This document shows positions 7,883 through 17,084 of a stretch of DNA of 64,000 nt, piece by piece (within the stretch, counting starts at the first letter, position 1; each line of letters starts with the position of its first letter). Source of the stretch: Pseudodesulfovibrio senegalensis. Its GTDB lineage: Bacteria; Desulfobacterota; Desulfovibrionia; Desulfovibrionales; Desulfovibrionaceae. Made by a program: the position numbers and the translations under genes. The notes below the pieces were generated by a model. That model searched no databases, was not told the origin of the DNA, and saw only the letters and a program-made list of their open reading frames with translations. The stretch is from contig NZ_WAIE01000005.1 of NCBI RefSeq assembly GCF_008830225.1, forward strand, positions 1 through 64,000. The letters are read 5' to 3'.

Positions 7883-8968
7883 GTGTTTTTAACCCGCAAC
7901 AAATTGAAGCGCATGACATTCCTCAACCCGGAAACAAATTCCGCCCACATTCGCCACGGCGTAAAAACCGGCCTGGCAGCCATGTTGGCCTATGCACTGG
8001 CCAATCTCTTGACACTGAACTACGGATACTGGGCCGCACTTTCGGCTGTCATTGTCATGCAGGTTAATGTTGCCGACTCCATCCGCATGTGCTGGTATCG
8101 CTTTTCCGGTACTGCGGTCGGCGCCGTCATCGGCATAGTCAGCATTCTCGCCTTTCCCGAAACACCGGCCATGACCATGGCCGCCCTGTTCTGTTCCGTG
8201 GCTTTCTGCGCCTACATGACACGATTCAATATCCGCTACCGCATGGCAGCCATCACGGTAACCATTGTCGTACTTGCCAGCATAGGACAACCGGACAGGG
8301 TCCTTTTCGGACTATTGCGGGTTCTCGAAATCGGTGTCGGCGTCATCAGCGCTTTTCTGGTCAGCATCCTGCTGTGGCCCATGCGTGCCGGAACAGCGCT
8401 CAAACAACGGCTGGAAAACCATTTCAAAACAGGCGCCATCCTTTATCATGATCTTCTGGAAGCATTTCTTTCCCTGCAAAAAGGAGTTCCAGATGACCTG
8501 TTGGAATCATTCAACGCGTCCATCGCAAGTGACAAGGAACTTTTTCGCAAGGTTCGCAGCCACGAACAGCTCCTCTACCACGAAGACATGACCCTTCTCA
8601 GCCGCAAAATGCAGACTCTTGAAAAATGTTCGGAACACTTGCGCAGCATGTTGCACACCCTGAATAATGTAGAAGGCAAAGGGTACGAAATCCTGATGGA
8701 GCAGGAACTGAAAACCCTGGCAGCCGTTACCATGGAAGCCATGCAGGCTGTGGGACAAGGCGAATGCCCGGATGCGGTGCAATTAAAAATAGCCCTTGAA
8801 CAAACGGAAAATGTACTCAAGAAACTACGCAAGGAAGGCGTAACGCAAAGATTCTACTTGCAAAAACTTATTCAATTTTTTGCTTTCTACCATGGGATTC
8901 ATTCCATGGCACACGAAATGCTTTTTTATGCCCATGCCTGCAAAAACAGACACGCTGTCACTCACTGA
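7883..8968 (+). CDS. FUSC-family inner-membrane protein
   Basis: A 361-residue membrane protein of the fusaric-acid-resistance/aromatic-acid-exporter superfamily. The N-terminal half (about residues 20-175) has six hydrophobic segments, with the family pattern TGLAAMLAYALA and YWAALSAVIVMQ. The C-terminal half (about 180-350) is a cytosolic helical domain. Such proteins export aromatic acids or organic anions, but the substrate here is unknown. GTG at 7883 has AGGAG twelve bases upstream; ATG at 7913 is an alternative. It converges with the DUF374 acyltransferase, overlapping its end by 11 bases. Confidence 0.85.
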   Translation: MFLTRNKLKRMTFLNPETNSAHIRHGVKTGLAAMLAYALANLLTLNYGYWAALSAVIVMQVNVADSIRMCWYRFSGTAVGAVIGIVSILAFPETPAMTMAALFCSVAFCAYMTRFNIRYRMAAITVTIVVLASIGQPDRVLFGLLRVLEIGVGVISAFLVSILLWPMRAGTALKQRLENHFKTGAILYHDLLEAFLSLQKGVPDDLLESFNASIASDKELFRKVRSHEQLLYHEDMTLLSRKMQTLEKCSEHLRSMLHTLNNVEGKGYEILMEQELKTLAAVTMEAMQAVGQGECPDAVQLKIALEQTENVLKKLRKEGVTQRFYLQKLIQFFAFYHGIHSMAHEMLFYAHACKNRHAVTH

Positions 8969-9614
8969 CCTCCGGTCCCAAACCCATCAAGGCCTCACGC
9001 AGACGCTCGCGCTCCATAGCCAAAACTTCATCTGTTAATTTATCATGCATGACCATGTAAGGTTCACCGACATGAACTCGACATGTGCAAAAAGGCCATG
9101 GAGCCTGAAAACGATCCCATGCCTTTTCAAATATGAATTTCTTCGACGGAATGGCACGTATAGGAATAATATATGCCTCGGCCCGATGAGCAAGAAAAAC
9201 AGGGCCATCCTTGGGCTGTTGCCGTGGGCCACGGGGACCGTCCACAGTAAAAACAGCGGCCCGCCCCTCCCGCTCCATGATGCGCTTGGCCTGCAACAGG
9301 GCACGCACGCCGCCGCGCGAACTTGAGCCGCGCGCAGTGGCATAGCCAAGCCGTTCCAAGACGTTAGACAGAAGTTCGCCGTCCTTGCTCTGGCTTACGA
9401 CGGTCACGGCCCTGCATCCTTCACGGTATCCATAGCCGGTCAGGGCGAAAAGCTCCTCATGCCAGAGGCACAGGACAACAGGTTTTCCCGCTTCGATCAA
9501 TTCCCTAATCGTTGCGTACCCGCCCTGATCCTCAAAACGGATGGATGCGACCCACGCCTTGAACACATGGGTGAACAAGGAACTGAATTTGAGAATATCA
9601 ATAGGAATTTTCAT
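8958..9614 (-). CDS. DUF374 lysophospholipid acyltransferase-like protein
   Basis: A 218-residue protein of the DUF374/LPLAT group found near lipid A and LPS genes in many Gram-negatives. Family motifs are LWHEEL near residue 50 (the catalytic-type His), SQSKDGE near 75, and DGPRGPRQQPKDG near 123-135. It probably acylates a lipid A or phospholipid precursor at the inner membrane; acceptor and donor are unknown. ATG at 9614 gives the usual length. It diverges from yedF across about 150 bases. Confidence 0.87.
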   Translation of the reverse strand: MKIPIDILKFSSLFTHVFKAWVASIRFEDQGGYATIRELIEAGKPVVLCLWHEELFALTGYGYREGCRAVTVVSQSKDGELLSNVLERLGYATARGSSSRGGVRALLQAKRIMEREGRAAVFTVDGPRGPRQQPKDGPVFLAHRAEAYIIPIRAIPSKKFIFEKAWDRFQAPWPFCTCRVHVGEPYMVMHDKLTDEVLAMERERLREALMGLGPEVSE

Positions 9615-9764
9615 GTGATATTGTCCCGATCCTGTTCGCTCCTTCTACTGACATACGAAACATTCGGCAACCCTCACACCCATAGACGAACACGCACTGT
9701 TCGGATATGAATTTTCTATACACACCCCGAACAATTCAGGACCACAACATAAAAGGATATGTAC

Positions 9765-10382
9765 ATGTCTGAAGTCACACTCCAATGCCAAGGACTCCCC
9801 TGCCCCCAGCCCGTTCTGCAATGCAAAAGGACCGTGGAAGAATCCGCACCGGAAACAATCGTCGTTCATGTTGACAACGATCCGGCTCGGGAAAACACCA
9901 GCCGTTACCTGACGTCTGCGGGTTACACTGTCACGTCCGCGCCTGACGGCAATGAATTCGTGGTCACCGCCCAAAAAAAACAGGGGGCCAACAAGCCCGC
10001 ACAATCCCCTGCCGCACCGGTACAAAACGCAAGCAGCACGGGCGAGTATCCGGTATGCGTTTTCATCACCGCAGACGAAATGGGAACCGGAGACAGTGAA
10101 CTTGGCCAAAAGCTGATGCTGAATTTTCTTGCCACCCTTCCGGAGCTGGGAGAAAAACTCTGGCGCATCATACTGGTGAACGGAGCCGTGCACCTTGCCG
10201 TGGAAGGAAGTCCGGCTCTTGAGCAGCTGCAAAAAATGGAAAGTGACGGCGTTTCCATTCTCGTATGCGGAACTTGTCTTGAATTCTTCGGCATTCTCAG
10301 TCAAAAACGTGTTGGCGAAACAACCAACATGCTTGACGTGGTCACAAGCCTCGAACTGGCAGACAAAGTAATACGCATATGA
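9765..10382 (+). CDS. yedF: YedF-like selenium/sulfur metabolism protein (TusA + DsrE-like)
   Basis: A 205-residue two-domain protein. Residues 1-75 are a TusA-like sulfur carrier domain with the CPxP motif (GLPCPQPV, Cys13). After an Ala/Pro linker, residues 90-205 form a DsrE-like domain with a conserved CGTC near residue 167. In selenium-using anaerobes this family is linked to selenium or persulfide handling. ATG at 9765 has AAAGGA seven bases upstream; ATG at 9759 is too close to it. rluB follows after seven bases, so the two are co-transcribed. No selA, selB or selD is in the window. Confidence 0.9.
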   Translation: MSEVTLQCQGLPCPQPVLQCKRTVEESAPETIVVHVDNDPARENTSRYLTSAGYTVTSAPDGNEFVVTAQKKQGANKPAQSPAAPVQNASSTGEYPVCVFITADEMGTGDSELGQKLMLNFLATLPELGEKLWRIILVNGAVHLAVEGSPALEQLQKMESDGVSILVCGTCLEFFGILSQKRVGETTNMLDVVTSLELADKVIRI

Positions 10383-10389
10383 GCAGCTG

Positions 10390-11151
10390 ATGGACAACGA
10401 TAAAAAAACGATACGTCTCAACAAATTCCTGGCCCAATGCGGCGTGGCCTCCCGCCGGGGTGCGGACACGATGGTCTTTGACGGCCGGGTTGCAATCAAC
10501 GACATCCCGGCAGAATCACCGGGGGAACAGGTCGATCCCGCACAAGACACCGTGCTGCTGGACGGAAAACCGGTCCAACAGCCGCGTAATTCCGGCAATC
10601 AGGTCACAATCATGATGAACAAGCCCACACAGGTTGTGACCACGGTCAAAGACCCGCAAGGAAGGAAAACCGTTATGGCTTTGCTGCCGCGCGAATACCG
10701 CACGGCGCGCCTGTTCCCGGTGGGACGGCTGGATTTCTTTTCCGAAGGGCTGCTCTTGCTGACCACGGACGGCGAACTTTGCCACCGGCTGACGCACCCC
10801 AAATGGCACCAACCGAAAATCTATCTGGTAACGGTGCGGGGCACGGTCTCTTCCCGGGCCGTCAGCGTCATGGAACAAGGCATGAAGCTGGCCGAGGGGG
10901 AAACCCTGGCCCCGGTCAAAATTCGCCTCACCCCGCCACGAGCGGGAACACAACAGATTGAAATGACATTGAATCAGGGCGTGAACCGCCAGATTAGACG
11001 TATGTTCCGGGACTTGGACATGACAATCCTGCGGCTCAAGCGCATACGGCAAGGCTCTCTTTCGCTGGGCACACTGAAGCCCGGCCAGTGCCGCACGCTG
11101 GATGAAAAGGAACTGAACGACTTGAAAGAATCTGTGGGACTTGTGCCCTAA
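10390..11151 (+). CDS. rluB: 23S rRNA/16S rRNA pseudouridine synthase, RsuA/RluB family
   Basis: Converts a specific rRNA uridine to pseudouridine. The 253 residues comprise an N-terminal S4 RNA-binding domain (RLNKFLAQCGVASRRGAD, residues 9-26) and a catalytic domain. The catalytic Asp is in VGRLDFFSEGLLLLTTDGE (the usual form has Tyr-Asp-Thr after Leu-Asp). The NQGVNRQIRRMF motif near residue 200 is typical. RluB versus RsuA/RluE cannot be settled by eye. It ends convergently on lolA with a four-base overlap. Confidence 0.9.
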   Translation: MDNDKKTIRLNKFLAQCGVASRRGADTMVFDGRVAINDIPAESPGEQVDPAQDTVLLDGKPVQQPRNSGNQVTIMMNKPTQVVTTVKDPQGRKTVMALLPREYRTARLFPVGRLDFFSEGLLLLTTDGELCHRLTHPKWHQPKIYLVTVRGTVSSRAVSVMEQGMKLAEGETLAPVKIRLTPPRAGTQQIEMTLNQGVNRQIRRMFRDLDMTILRLKRIRQGSLSLGTLKPGQCRTLDEKELNDLKESVGLVP

Positions 11152-11834
11152 TACGCGCCGGTATTATCCTCGACCTGCACTCCCTCGGGCGGAACGAACT
11201 CGAAAAGCCCGTCATCAAGCTCAACTCCCTGACGGACGTTGGAAAGCATGATCTCGTTGCCGTTGCCGTAGAAATCAATGATCATGACCTGCCGCAAAAG
11301 CCCGGAATCCGGCTCGACGCCGATATACGCCTGCACCATGCCCGGCTCCGGATGCTTGGGGGTAAGCTGCAAAACTTCGTATCCCTTGCCCCATTTTTTG
11401 CGCACGGCGTCCGCACCGTCCCACTCGGTCTTGATGTAAAAATCTTCCTTGATGTTCGCCTTGCCGGAAAGAAACCGCAGAATGGTCTTGGAATCAAGCA
11501 AAGCACCCACCCGGTACTTGAAGACAAGATCCTCGTCCGCAAAATAATCCCACGCAACATCCTTTCCCAAAACAAGGATTTCCTTTTCCGGCTCAACGGT
11601 TTCCCACCGCACAAGCGAAGGCTGACTAAACCGAATCGTTCCCTTGCGCACATCCACGGCACCGCTGGCCACGTTGGTCAATTCCTGCACGAAATCGGCC
11701 TGGAACGTCTTCATCTCGTTGTATTTATTCTGAATGAGATCAGGAAGGTCGGAACGAGCGCCTTCCGCAGCTGTGCACACGGTGGAAAAGCAAAGCAAAG
11801 TGACGAAAAAAAACGAACAAAACGTGGCTTTCAT
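11148..11834 (-). CDS. lolA: Outer-membrane lipoprotein carrier protein LolA
   Basis: Periplasmic chaperone that carries lipoproteins from LolCDE to the outer membrane. The 228-residue precursor has a signal peptide (hydrophobic stretch at residues 5-20, cleavage near the Ala pair at 22-23). The body has typical LolA features: MKTFQADFVQ, KGTIRFSQPSLVRWE and a beta-rich repeat of substrate-contacting aromatics. It starts 13 bases after the ftsK stop, at the end of the aroQ-efp-ftsK-lolA run. The ftsK-lolA pairing is conserved in many proteobacteria. Confidence 0.93.
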   Translation of the reverse strand: MKATFCSFFFVTLLCFSTVCTAAEGARSDLPDLIQNKYNEMKTFQADFVQELTNVASGAVDVRKGTIRFSQPSLVRWETVEPEKEILVLGKDVAWDYFADEDLVFKYRVGALLDSKTILRFLSGKANIKEDFYIKTEWDGADAVRKKWGKGYEVLQLTPKHPEPGMVQAYIGVEPDSGLLRQVMIIDFYGNGNEIMLSNVRQGVELDDGLFEFVPPEGVQVEDNTGAY

Positions 11835-11847
11835 ATATTATCTCCAT

Positions 11848-14118
11848 TTATTCCGGCTTGATGACTTTTCTGGGCTTGCTACCTTCCTGAGGACCGAGCA
11901 TACCGTCCTGCTCCATTTGCTCAATGTAACGGGCCGCACGGTTGAAACCGATACGAAAACGGCGCTGAATCAACGAAATGGAGGCCTTTCCCTGTGTAAG
12001 CACAAACTGTACCGCCTCGTTGTACACAGGGTCGTCCGAGGAGGCTCCTCCCACACCGGCAACACCGCCGCCGTCATCCTTGCGCCAATCGCTGAAATCA
12101 AGTTCGAATTCCTGAGGAGTGCGTTCATTCCAAAAATTTACCACTCCGGCAATTTCGGATTCATCGACAAACGCACCATGCATTCGCTTGAGTTTGCCGC
12201 CGCTCGGCTTGAAAAGCATATCACCACGTCCCAGCAGGCGTTCGGCACCAACGGCATCCAGAATAGTGCGGGAGTCGAACTTGGAGGTCACGAAAAACGA
12301 AATGCGCGTGGGAAAGTTGGCTTTGATCAGCCCGGTAACCACATCGACGCTCGGTCGCTGGGTAGCGAGGATGAGATGAATGCCTGCAGCTCGAGCCAGC
12401 TGGGCCAGACGTACGATGTGCATCTCCACTTCCTTGGCCGCAGTCATCATCAGGTCGGCCAACTCATCAATGATGATCACCAAATACGGCATGTTCTTCA
12501 AGGCTTCCAACCCTTCGGGACGATCATCACCCAGCGACGCCAACTTCTTGTTGTATGCCTCGATGTTGCGCACCCCGAGCTTGGCCATGCTTTCATAGCG
12601 GCAATCCATTTCAAAAACCGCCCACTCAAGAGCACTCTTGGCCAAAGACATGTCCGTCACCACAGGGTGCACCAAATGCGGCAGCGAAGCATACGGTGCA
12701 AGCTCGATTCGCTTGGGGTCCACCAAAAGCAGCTTCACCTCGTCAGGCGAGGCCTTGTAGAGAATGCTCAACAAAAAACTGTTCAGGCATACGCTTTTGC
12801 CCGCGCCGGTCGCGCCCGCAACCAGCAAATGCGGCATCTTGGCGAGATCAGCAACCTGCGGGGTCCCCTCTATATCCATGCCAATGGCCAAGGTAAGAGG
12901 CGATGCGCTTTTGGAAAAAGCATTGGAGCGAAACACGTCATGCAAATACACGACTTGACGTTCCTCGTTGGGAATCTCGATCCCCACGCTGTCCTTGCCC
13001 GGAATCGGGGCCTCGATACGCACGGAGGTGGCCTTGAGGGCCATGGCAATGTCGTCGGTCAGATTTTCGATCTTGCTGACCTTGATTCCCGGGGCAGGCT
13101 TGTATTCGAACATGGTCACCACAGGGCCGGGGATTACCTGTTGAATTTCGCCCTGAATATTGAAATCGGCAAAACATTCAGTAAGTCGCTGTGCCCTCTG
13201 TTCCAATAAGGACTTGTTCGGTCCGGTGTCTGCTTGTTGAGGCGGTTCGCTCAAAAGAGCAAGGTCCGGATACTCACCAGAAGAGGACACGACGGGCCTG
13301 CGAGGTGCAGGCTTGGAGGCATTGGTGCTCTTGCGTTTTTTCCTGTTTTCTCGCGCCGCCGCAACCACGGGTTGTTGTCCGCTCTGCGCAGCAGATTCGG
13401 AAGTCTCCCCGAGAGTGAGGGGAAAGTCATCTGCATCAAGACCTGCGTCCGGATCATCATCCGACATCTCGCGCATGCCCCGCTTTTCCTTGTGGAGTTC
13501 ACGCCGGGCCATGAATCCCTGCCAAGTCCCAACAATAGTAGCGGCCACTGCGGCCAAGCAACGTTGGACAAACAGGAAAAAACCGCTCCAGCTGAATCCG
13601 ATAAAAAGTTGCAGACAAGCAACGGTCACGAAAAGCCACAACAAAAAAGCGCCGGCAGGACGCAGATACGGCAATGTAAGGCGACAAATGATTTCCCGCC
13701 CCAAAAATCCACCTCCCACAAATCCGTAGGCATTGGGAGGGACATCGGCAATCCAGGGATGACAGGCCCAAGCCAGCAGGCTGAGAAAAAGCCCAGCTAC
13801 TCCGATCCAGCGCTTGGCGGTCATACGCAGGCGCGGAATAAAAAGTGATAACCCCCAGTACAAAAAAAGAATCGGACATACGACAGCGCCGACACCAAAG
13901 GCTTGTACCACGAGTCCGGCCAGATGCGAACCGGCCACCCCCATAAGGTTATGGACATCGTGCCCGCTCACGGCCTGATTGAATGAGGGATCACCGGGAT
14001 CAAACGAATAAACGCTCAAAAAAAGAAATACCGAAAGAAACAGCAGAGCCAGTCCGGTCAACTCCTTGCGGTGTCGTTTCACGGGCTGAGCTGTTTCCTT
14101 TGTTGCCTTTCGAGCCAT
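11848..14118 (-). CDS. ftsK: DNA translocase FtsK
   Basis: Septum-anchored ATPase that pumps chromosome ends to the dif site during division. The 756 residues comprise four membrane helices (about residues 20-170), a short linker with DPDAGLDADDF, the RecA-like motor with Walker A GATGAGKS (Lys441) and Walker B LVIIIDELADLMM, and the C-terminal winged-helix gamma domain that reads KOPS (about 690-750). ATG 14118 (MARKATKE) has AAGGTGGAG just upstream. The longer frame to 14163 has no ribosome site. The linker is short compared with E. coli FtsK, as in most non-enteric species. Confidence 0.96.
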   Translation of the reverse strand: MARKATKETAQPVKRHRKELTGLALLFLSVFLFLSVYSFDPGDPSFNQAVSGHDVHNLMGVAGSHLAGLVVQAFGVGAVVCPILFLYWGLSLFIPRLRMTAKRWIGVAGLFLSLLAWACHPWIADVPPNAYGFVGGGFLGREIICRLTLPYLRPAGAFLLWLFVTVACLQLFIGFSWSGFFLFVQRCLAAVAATIVGTWQGFMARRELHKEKRGMREMSDDDPDAGLDADDFPLTLGETSESAAQSGQQPVVAAARENRKKRKSTNASKPAPRRPVVSSSGEYPDLALLSEPPQQADTGPNKSLLEQRAQRLTECFADFNIQGEIQQVIPGPVVTMFEYKPAPGIKVSKIENLTDDIAMALKATSVRIEAPIPGKDSVGIEIPNEERQVVYLHDVFRSNAFSKSASPLTLAIGMDIEGTPQVADLAKMPHLLVAGATGAGKSVCLNSFLLSILYKASPDEVKLLLVDPKRIELAPYASLPHLVHPVVTDMSLAKSALEWAVFEMDCRYESMAKLGVRNIEAYNKKLASLGDDRPEGLEALKNMPYLVIIIDELADLMMTAAKEVEMHIVRLAQLARAAGIHLILATQRPSVDVVTGLIKANFPTRISFFVTSKFDSRTILDAVGAERLLGRGDMLFKPSGGKLKRMHGAFVDESEIAGVVNFWNERTPQEFELDFSDWRKDDGGGVAGVGGASSDDPVYNEAVQFVLTQGKASISLIQRRFRIGFNRAARYIEQMEQDGMLGPQEGSKPRKVIKPE

Positions 14119-14212
14119 TCTCCACCTTGCGATTGTAAAAAAAGGCCCTGAGCACCCGCTCACGGCCTCAATTCATTCATTCTACGACATGAAACTCCGG
14201 CCGGAATCATGC

Positions 14213-14770
14213 CTATTCCCGCCCGAGATAGTCTCCGGAACGGGTGTCAATCTTGACCTTGTCACCCTGATTGATAAACAGGGGAACCAGAGCATTCAAC
14301 CCGGTTTCCATGGTGGCCGGCTTGGTTGCGCCGCTCACGCGATCACCTTGCACTCCGGGTTCGGTTTCGGTCACTTCAAGTACCACCGAAGCAGGCAGAT
14401 CCACGCCGATAAGCTCTCCATTGTACAGCAAGACCTTCACGGTATCGCCTTCCTTGATGTAGCCGCCCTTTTCTCCGACATTTGCGGCGGGCACGAACAT
14501 CTGGTCATAGCTCTCAAGATTCATGAACACGAAATCCGAGCCATCCTTGTACAGGTACTGCATGTCCTGCATGGACACGTCGGCCCGTTTCACCTTTTCA
14601 CCGGAACGAAACGTCTTGTCCAAGACCTGTCCCGTGATCAACTGCTTGAGCTTGGTGCGAACAATGGCCCCGCCCTTGCCCGGCTTGTAGTGCTCGGACT
14701 TGATGATCTCAAAGGGCTTGCCGTCGATCTCTATTTTCATTCCATTCTTAAATTCAGCCGTGGAAACCAT
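14213..14770 (-). CDS. efp: Elongation factor P
   Basis: Relieves ribosome stalling at polyproline stretches. The 185 residues have the KOW-like N domain with the modifiable tip lysine Lys32 (HYKPGKGGA), followed by two OB domains. The C-terminal signature [18 protein letters not shown] and the end motif [13 protein letters not shown] are typical. It sits 37 bases after aroQ and upstream of ftsK on the same strand. No epmA or epmB modification gene is in the window. Confidence 0.97.
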   Translation of the reverse strand: MVSTAEFKNGMKIEIDGKPFEIIKSEHYKPGKGGAIVRTKLKQLITGQVLDKTFRSGEKVKRADVSMQDMQYLYKDGSDFVFMNLESYDQMFVPAANVGEKGGYIKEGDTVKVLLYNGELIGVDLPASVVLEVTETEPGVQGDRVSGATKPATMETGLNALVPLFINQGDKVKIDTRSGDYLGRE

Positions 14771-14807
14771 TTTCTCTCCAAATCTGAAAAATAATGTAAT
14801 CTACCAA

Positions 14808-15272
14808 TCAACACTCGGCTTCAAGATGCTCAACGAGCGCTTGAACAGCCAAGGCATAACTCAGAATTCCAAAACCGGCAATGACCCCGACACAACGCCT
14901 GCCCATGAGGCTCTGCTGCCTGAGCGGCTCGCCGGTCCGCGCCCATATATTGCTCAGGTGAACCTCCACGCAGGGAACGTCTATCCACGCAAGGCAATCG
15001 GCCAAAGCCAAGCTGGTATGCGTGTACGCACCGGCATTGAAGGCGATGCCGTTCACGCCCTGCTCCCGGGCCAGTTCAAAACGGTCGATCAGAGCGCCTT
15101 CCGAATTGGACTGGAAAAACTCCAAAGCCACACCGTCGGCGCGATCTCCCATGAGTGAGGCAACCATGCCCGGCAGGTCGTCCATGCCCCGGCTACCGTA
15201 AATTTCAGGCTGACGAACGCCCAAGTGGCCCAAATTGGGACCATTTGCTACAAGTATGGTATACGCGCCCAT
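14808..15272 (-). CDS. aroQ: 3-dehydroquinate dehydratase, type II
   Basis: Third step of the shikimate pathway. With the start at 15272 the protein has 154 residues, typical of type II enzymes. Motifs include NGPNLGHLGVRQPEIYG (active-site lid with the catalytic Tyr), QSNSEGALID, FNAGAYTHTSLAL and VEVHLSNIWARTGE (catalytic His). ATG 15272 has AGGAG six bases upstream; the longer frame (to 15386) overlaps the divergent engB gene. aroQ followed by efp is a common arrangement. Confidence 0.95.
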   Translation of the reverse strand: MGAYTILVANGPNLGHLGVRQPEIYGSRGMDDLPGMVASLMGDRADGVALEFFQSNSEGALIDRFELAREQGVNGIAFNAGAYTHTSLALADCLAWIDVPCVEVHLSNIWARTGEPLRQQSLMGRRCVGVIAGFGILSYALAVQALVEHLEAEC

Positions 15273-15360
15273 GAAAAACTCCTGCATGCATGCGGCTTGA
15301 CTCCTCAACGGAAAAAGAGAACATTCCCCTTTCCCGCAACCCGGAAACAATGAGCCAGTT

Positions 15361-15942
15361 ATGAACCGAACTCTTGAAATAGTCAAAACAATCTATGAAA
15401 TCAGCCAGCTTGAGCCCATGGAACTCTCTCAGGTCGCTCTTGCCGGACGATCCAACGTGGGCAAATCTTCATTGGTGAATTGCCTGGGCGGCAGAAAAAA
15501 GCTGGCAAAAATAAGCTCTACCCCGGGAAAAACACGCAGCCTCAACTATTTTCTGGTACACCCCGACGAATTTTATCTCGTTGACCTGCCCGGGTATGGA
15601 TATGCAAAGTGCTCCAAGGCAGAACGCGCCAAATGGGGGCAACTCATTGAACGCTACATGACGAATAATCCCTGGCTCAAGGCTGTGGCCGTGCTGTTGG
15701 ACTCGCGCCTGTCCCCCCAGAAACTGGATATTGAGATGACATCCTACCTCAAACACATGGGCATACCGGTCATCCCGGTGCTGACAAAGGGGGATAAGAT
15801 CAAGCAGCGGGAGCGGGCCGCCATCCAACGCCAATGGCGCGATCTGCTCCAGTACGATTATATGCCTCTGGTCGTTTCAAGCAAAACCGGAATGAACAGG
15901 GATAAGCTCTGGGAAATTCTGGCCCAATCTGCCAACGGTTAA
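15361..15942 (+). CDS. engB: Ribosome-biogenesis GTPase EngB/YsxC
   Basis: Essential small GTPase for large-subunit assembly. The 193 residues carry G1 GRSNVGKSS, G3 DLPGYGYA, G4 TKGD and G5 SSKTG, with the SSTPGKTRSLNYF switch that is diagnostic of EngB. ATG 15361 has no strong ribosome site. The gene is divergent from aroQ (88 bases apart) and its end overlaps the lptG end by four bases. Confidence 0.95.
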   Translation: MNRTLEIVKTIYEISQLEPMELSQVALAGRSNVGKSSLVNCLGGRKKLAKISSTPGKTRSLNYFLVHPDEFYLVDLPGYGYAKCSKAERAKWGQLIERYMTNNPWLKAVAVLLDSRLSPQKLDIEMTSYLKHMGIPVIPVLTKGDKIKQRERAAIQRQWRDLLQYDYMPLVVSSKTGMNRDKLWEILAQSANG

Positions 15943-17084
15943 ACCCCGCGTCCCCGAATGGGCAACATGCCCAACCAATCCCGCACCATGCGCTCGAAAG
16001 TGGGACTTCCAACCCACAACAGACGACCACCGGCGCCGGCACAAAACACGACATTGGCCAGCCATGCGGCCGCAACCGGCGGCAACAACCCTTTCTGGCC
16101 GGCAGAAACTCCCACAACATACAGGGCGTAATAGCTGAAAACCAGAACCAAGGACAAACCGATTCCGGCATAGACATTGTCTTGGAAAGTGAACACGGCC
16201 AATGCCACCAACGACATGGTCAACACGGCAAATGCATATGACCATTTGGAGTGCCAGACCGTACGCAGGGCTTCCACGTTGGAACCGGATATCTCGAGCT
16301 TTTCGATGAGATCGGAAAGCTCCCAAATGGGCATCCTGCCATGCTTGCTTTTGCTTTCTGCCTCCCGAAATGCGTCCAACCCCTGACGCACAGGCAGAAA
16401 CTGGGTGCTGCGCATGGTCGAAACAAATGATCTGGAATCCAGTTCCTGTGCTTCGGTCAATCCCCACCCATGTTCATCAATCAGAGCCTTTTGCGCGGAG
16501 ATGATGCGAATGAGCCGCTCGGAATCAAGATCAAATTCATAGACGGTCACGTCCATGGCCCTGCTCAAGGCGGGCAAGGCGGTCCCGGCATGCACGATGT
16601 ACGGTCCGTCCCGAAACCAGAGGTTGGTCAGGACAACTTCATCCATCTCTTTCTTGTGAACGTCCTCTTTCCATATTCTGCTGGCTTCCTGTTCTCCATA
16701 CACCCCGACATACTGGGAAAAAACAAACAAGAAACAACTCAGCAAAAAGCCGTACACAACAAAAAAACGGACAAACCAATTCATGGAGACACCGCCCGCC
16801 CGTAGTGCAACAACTTCACGGTTGCGGCTCATAACGCCCAATTGGATGACCACGGAAAGCAGAAACACGGCCGGAAAAATCTGGGAAAAAATGACCGGAA
16901 TCTTGACTCCGAAATAGTACAGCATGGTCTGGACGCCAAGTCCTGCTTCCATGAAGTCATCAAGTCGGTCGAACAGGTCGGACAAAAGGTAAATGCAGGC
17001 CCCCACGGCAAGACAAACCAGAATATAAAACAGATTCTGGCGGACAAGATACTGCTCCAGCGTGCCGAAACGGAGAAGACGCAT
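15939..17084 (-). CDS. lptG: LPS export permease LptG
   Basis: Inner-membrane half-permease of the LptB2FG LPS extractor (YjgP/YjgQ family). From ATG 17084 the protein has 381 residues: membrane helices near the N-terminus (about 12-105), a periplasmic beta-jellyroll domain (about 120-265), and three C-terminal helices. ATG 17084 overlaps the lptF stop by one base (TGATG) and has GGAGG eleven bases upstream; ATG 17102 is a second option. Coupling to lptF and their conserved order support LptG over other permeases. Confidence 0.9.
   Translation of the reverse strand: MRLLRFGTLEQYLVRQNLFYILVCLAVGACIYLLSDLFDRLDDFMEAGLGVQTMLYYFGVKIPVIFSQIFPAVFLLSVVIQLGVMSRNREVVALRAGGVSMNWFVRFFVVYGFLLSCFLFVFSQYVGVYGEQEASRIWKEDVHKKEMDEVVLTNLWFRDGPYIVHAGTALPALSRAMDVTVYEFDLDSERLIRIISAQKALIDEHGWGLTEAQELDSRSFVSTMRSTQFLPVRQGLDAFREAESKSKHGRMPIWELSDLIEKLEISGSNVEALRTVWHSKWSYAFAVLTMSLVALAVFTFQDNVYAGIGLSLVLVFSYYALYVVGVSAGQKGLLPPVAAAWLANVVFCAGAGGRLLWVGSPTFERMVRDWLGMLPIRGRGV

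Noticed and set aside
11734-13209. A 491-codon plus-strand frame
   Set aside because: Antisense to ftsK and lolA; no motif or ribosome site, explained by high-GC third positions of ftsK.
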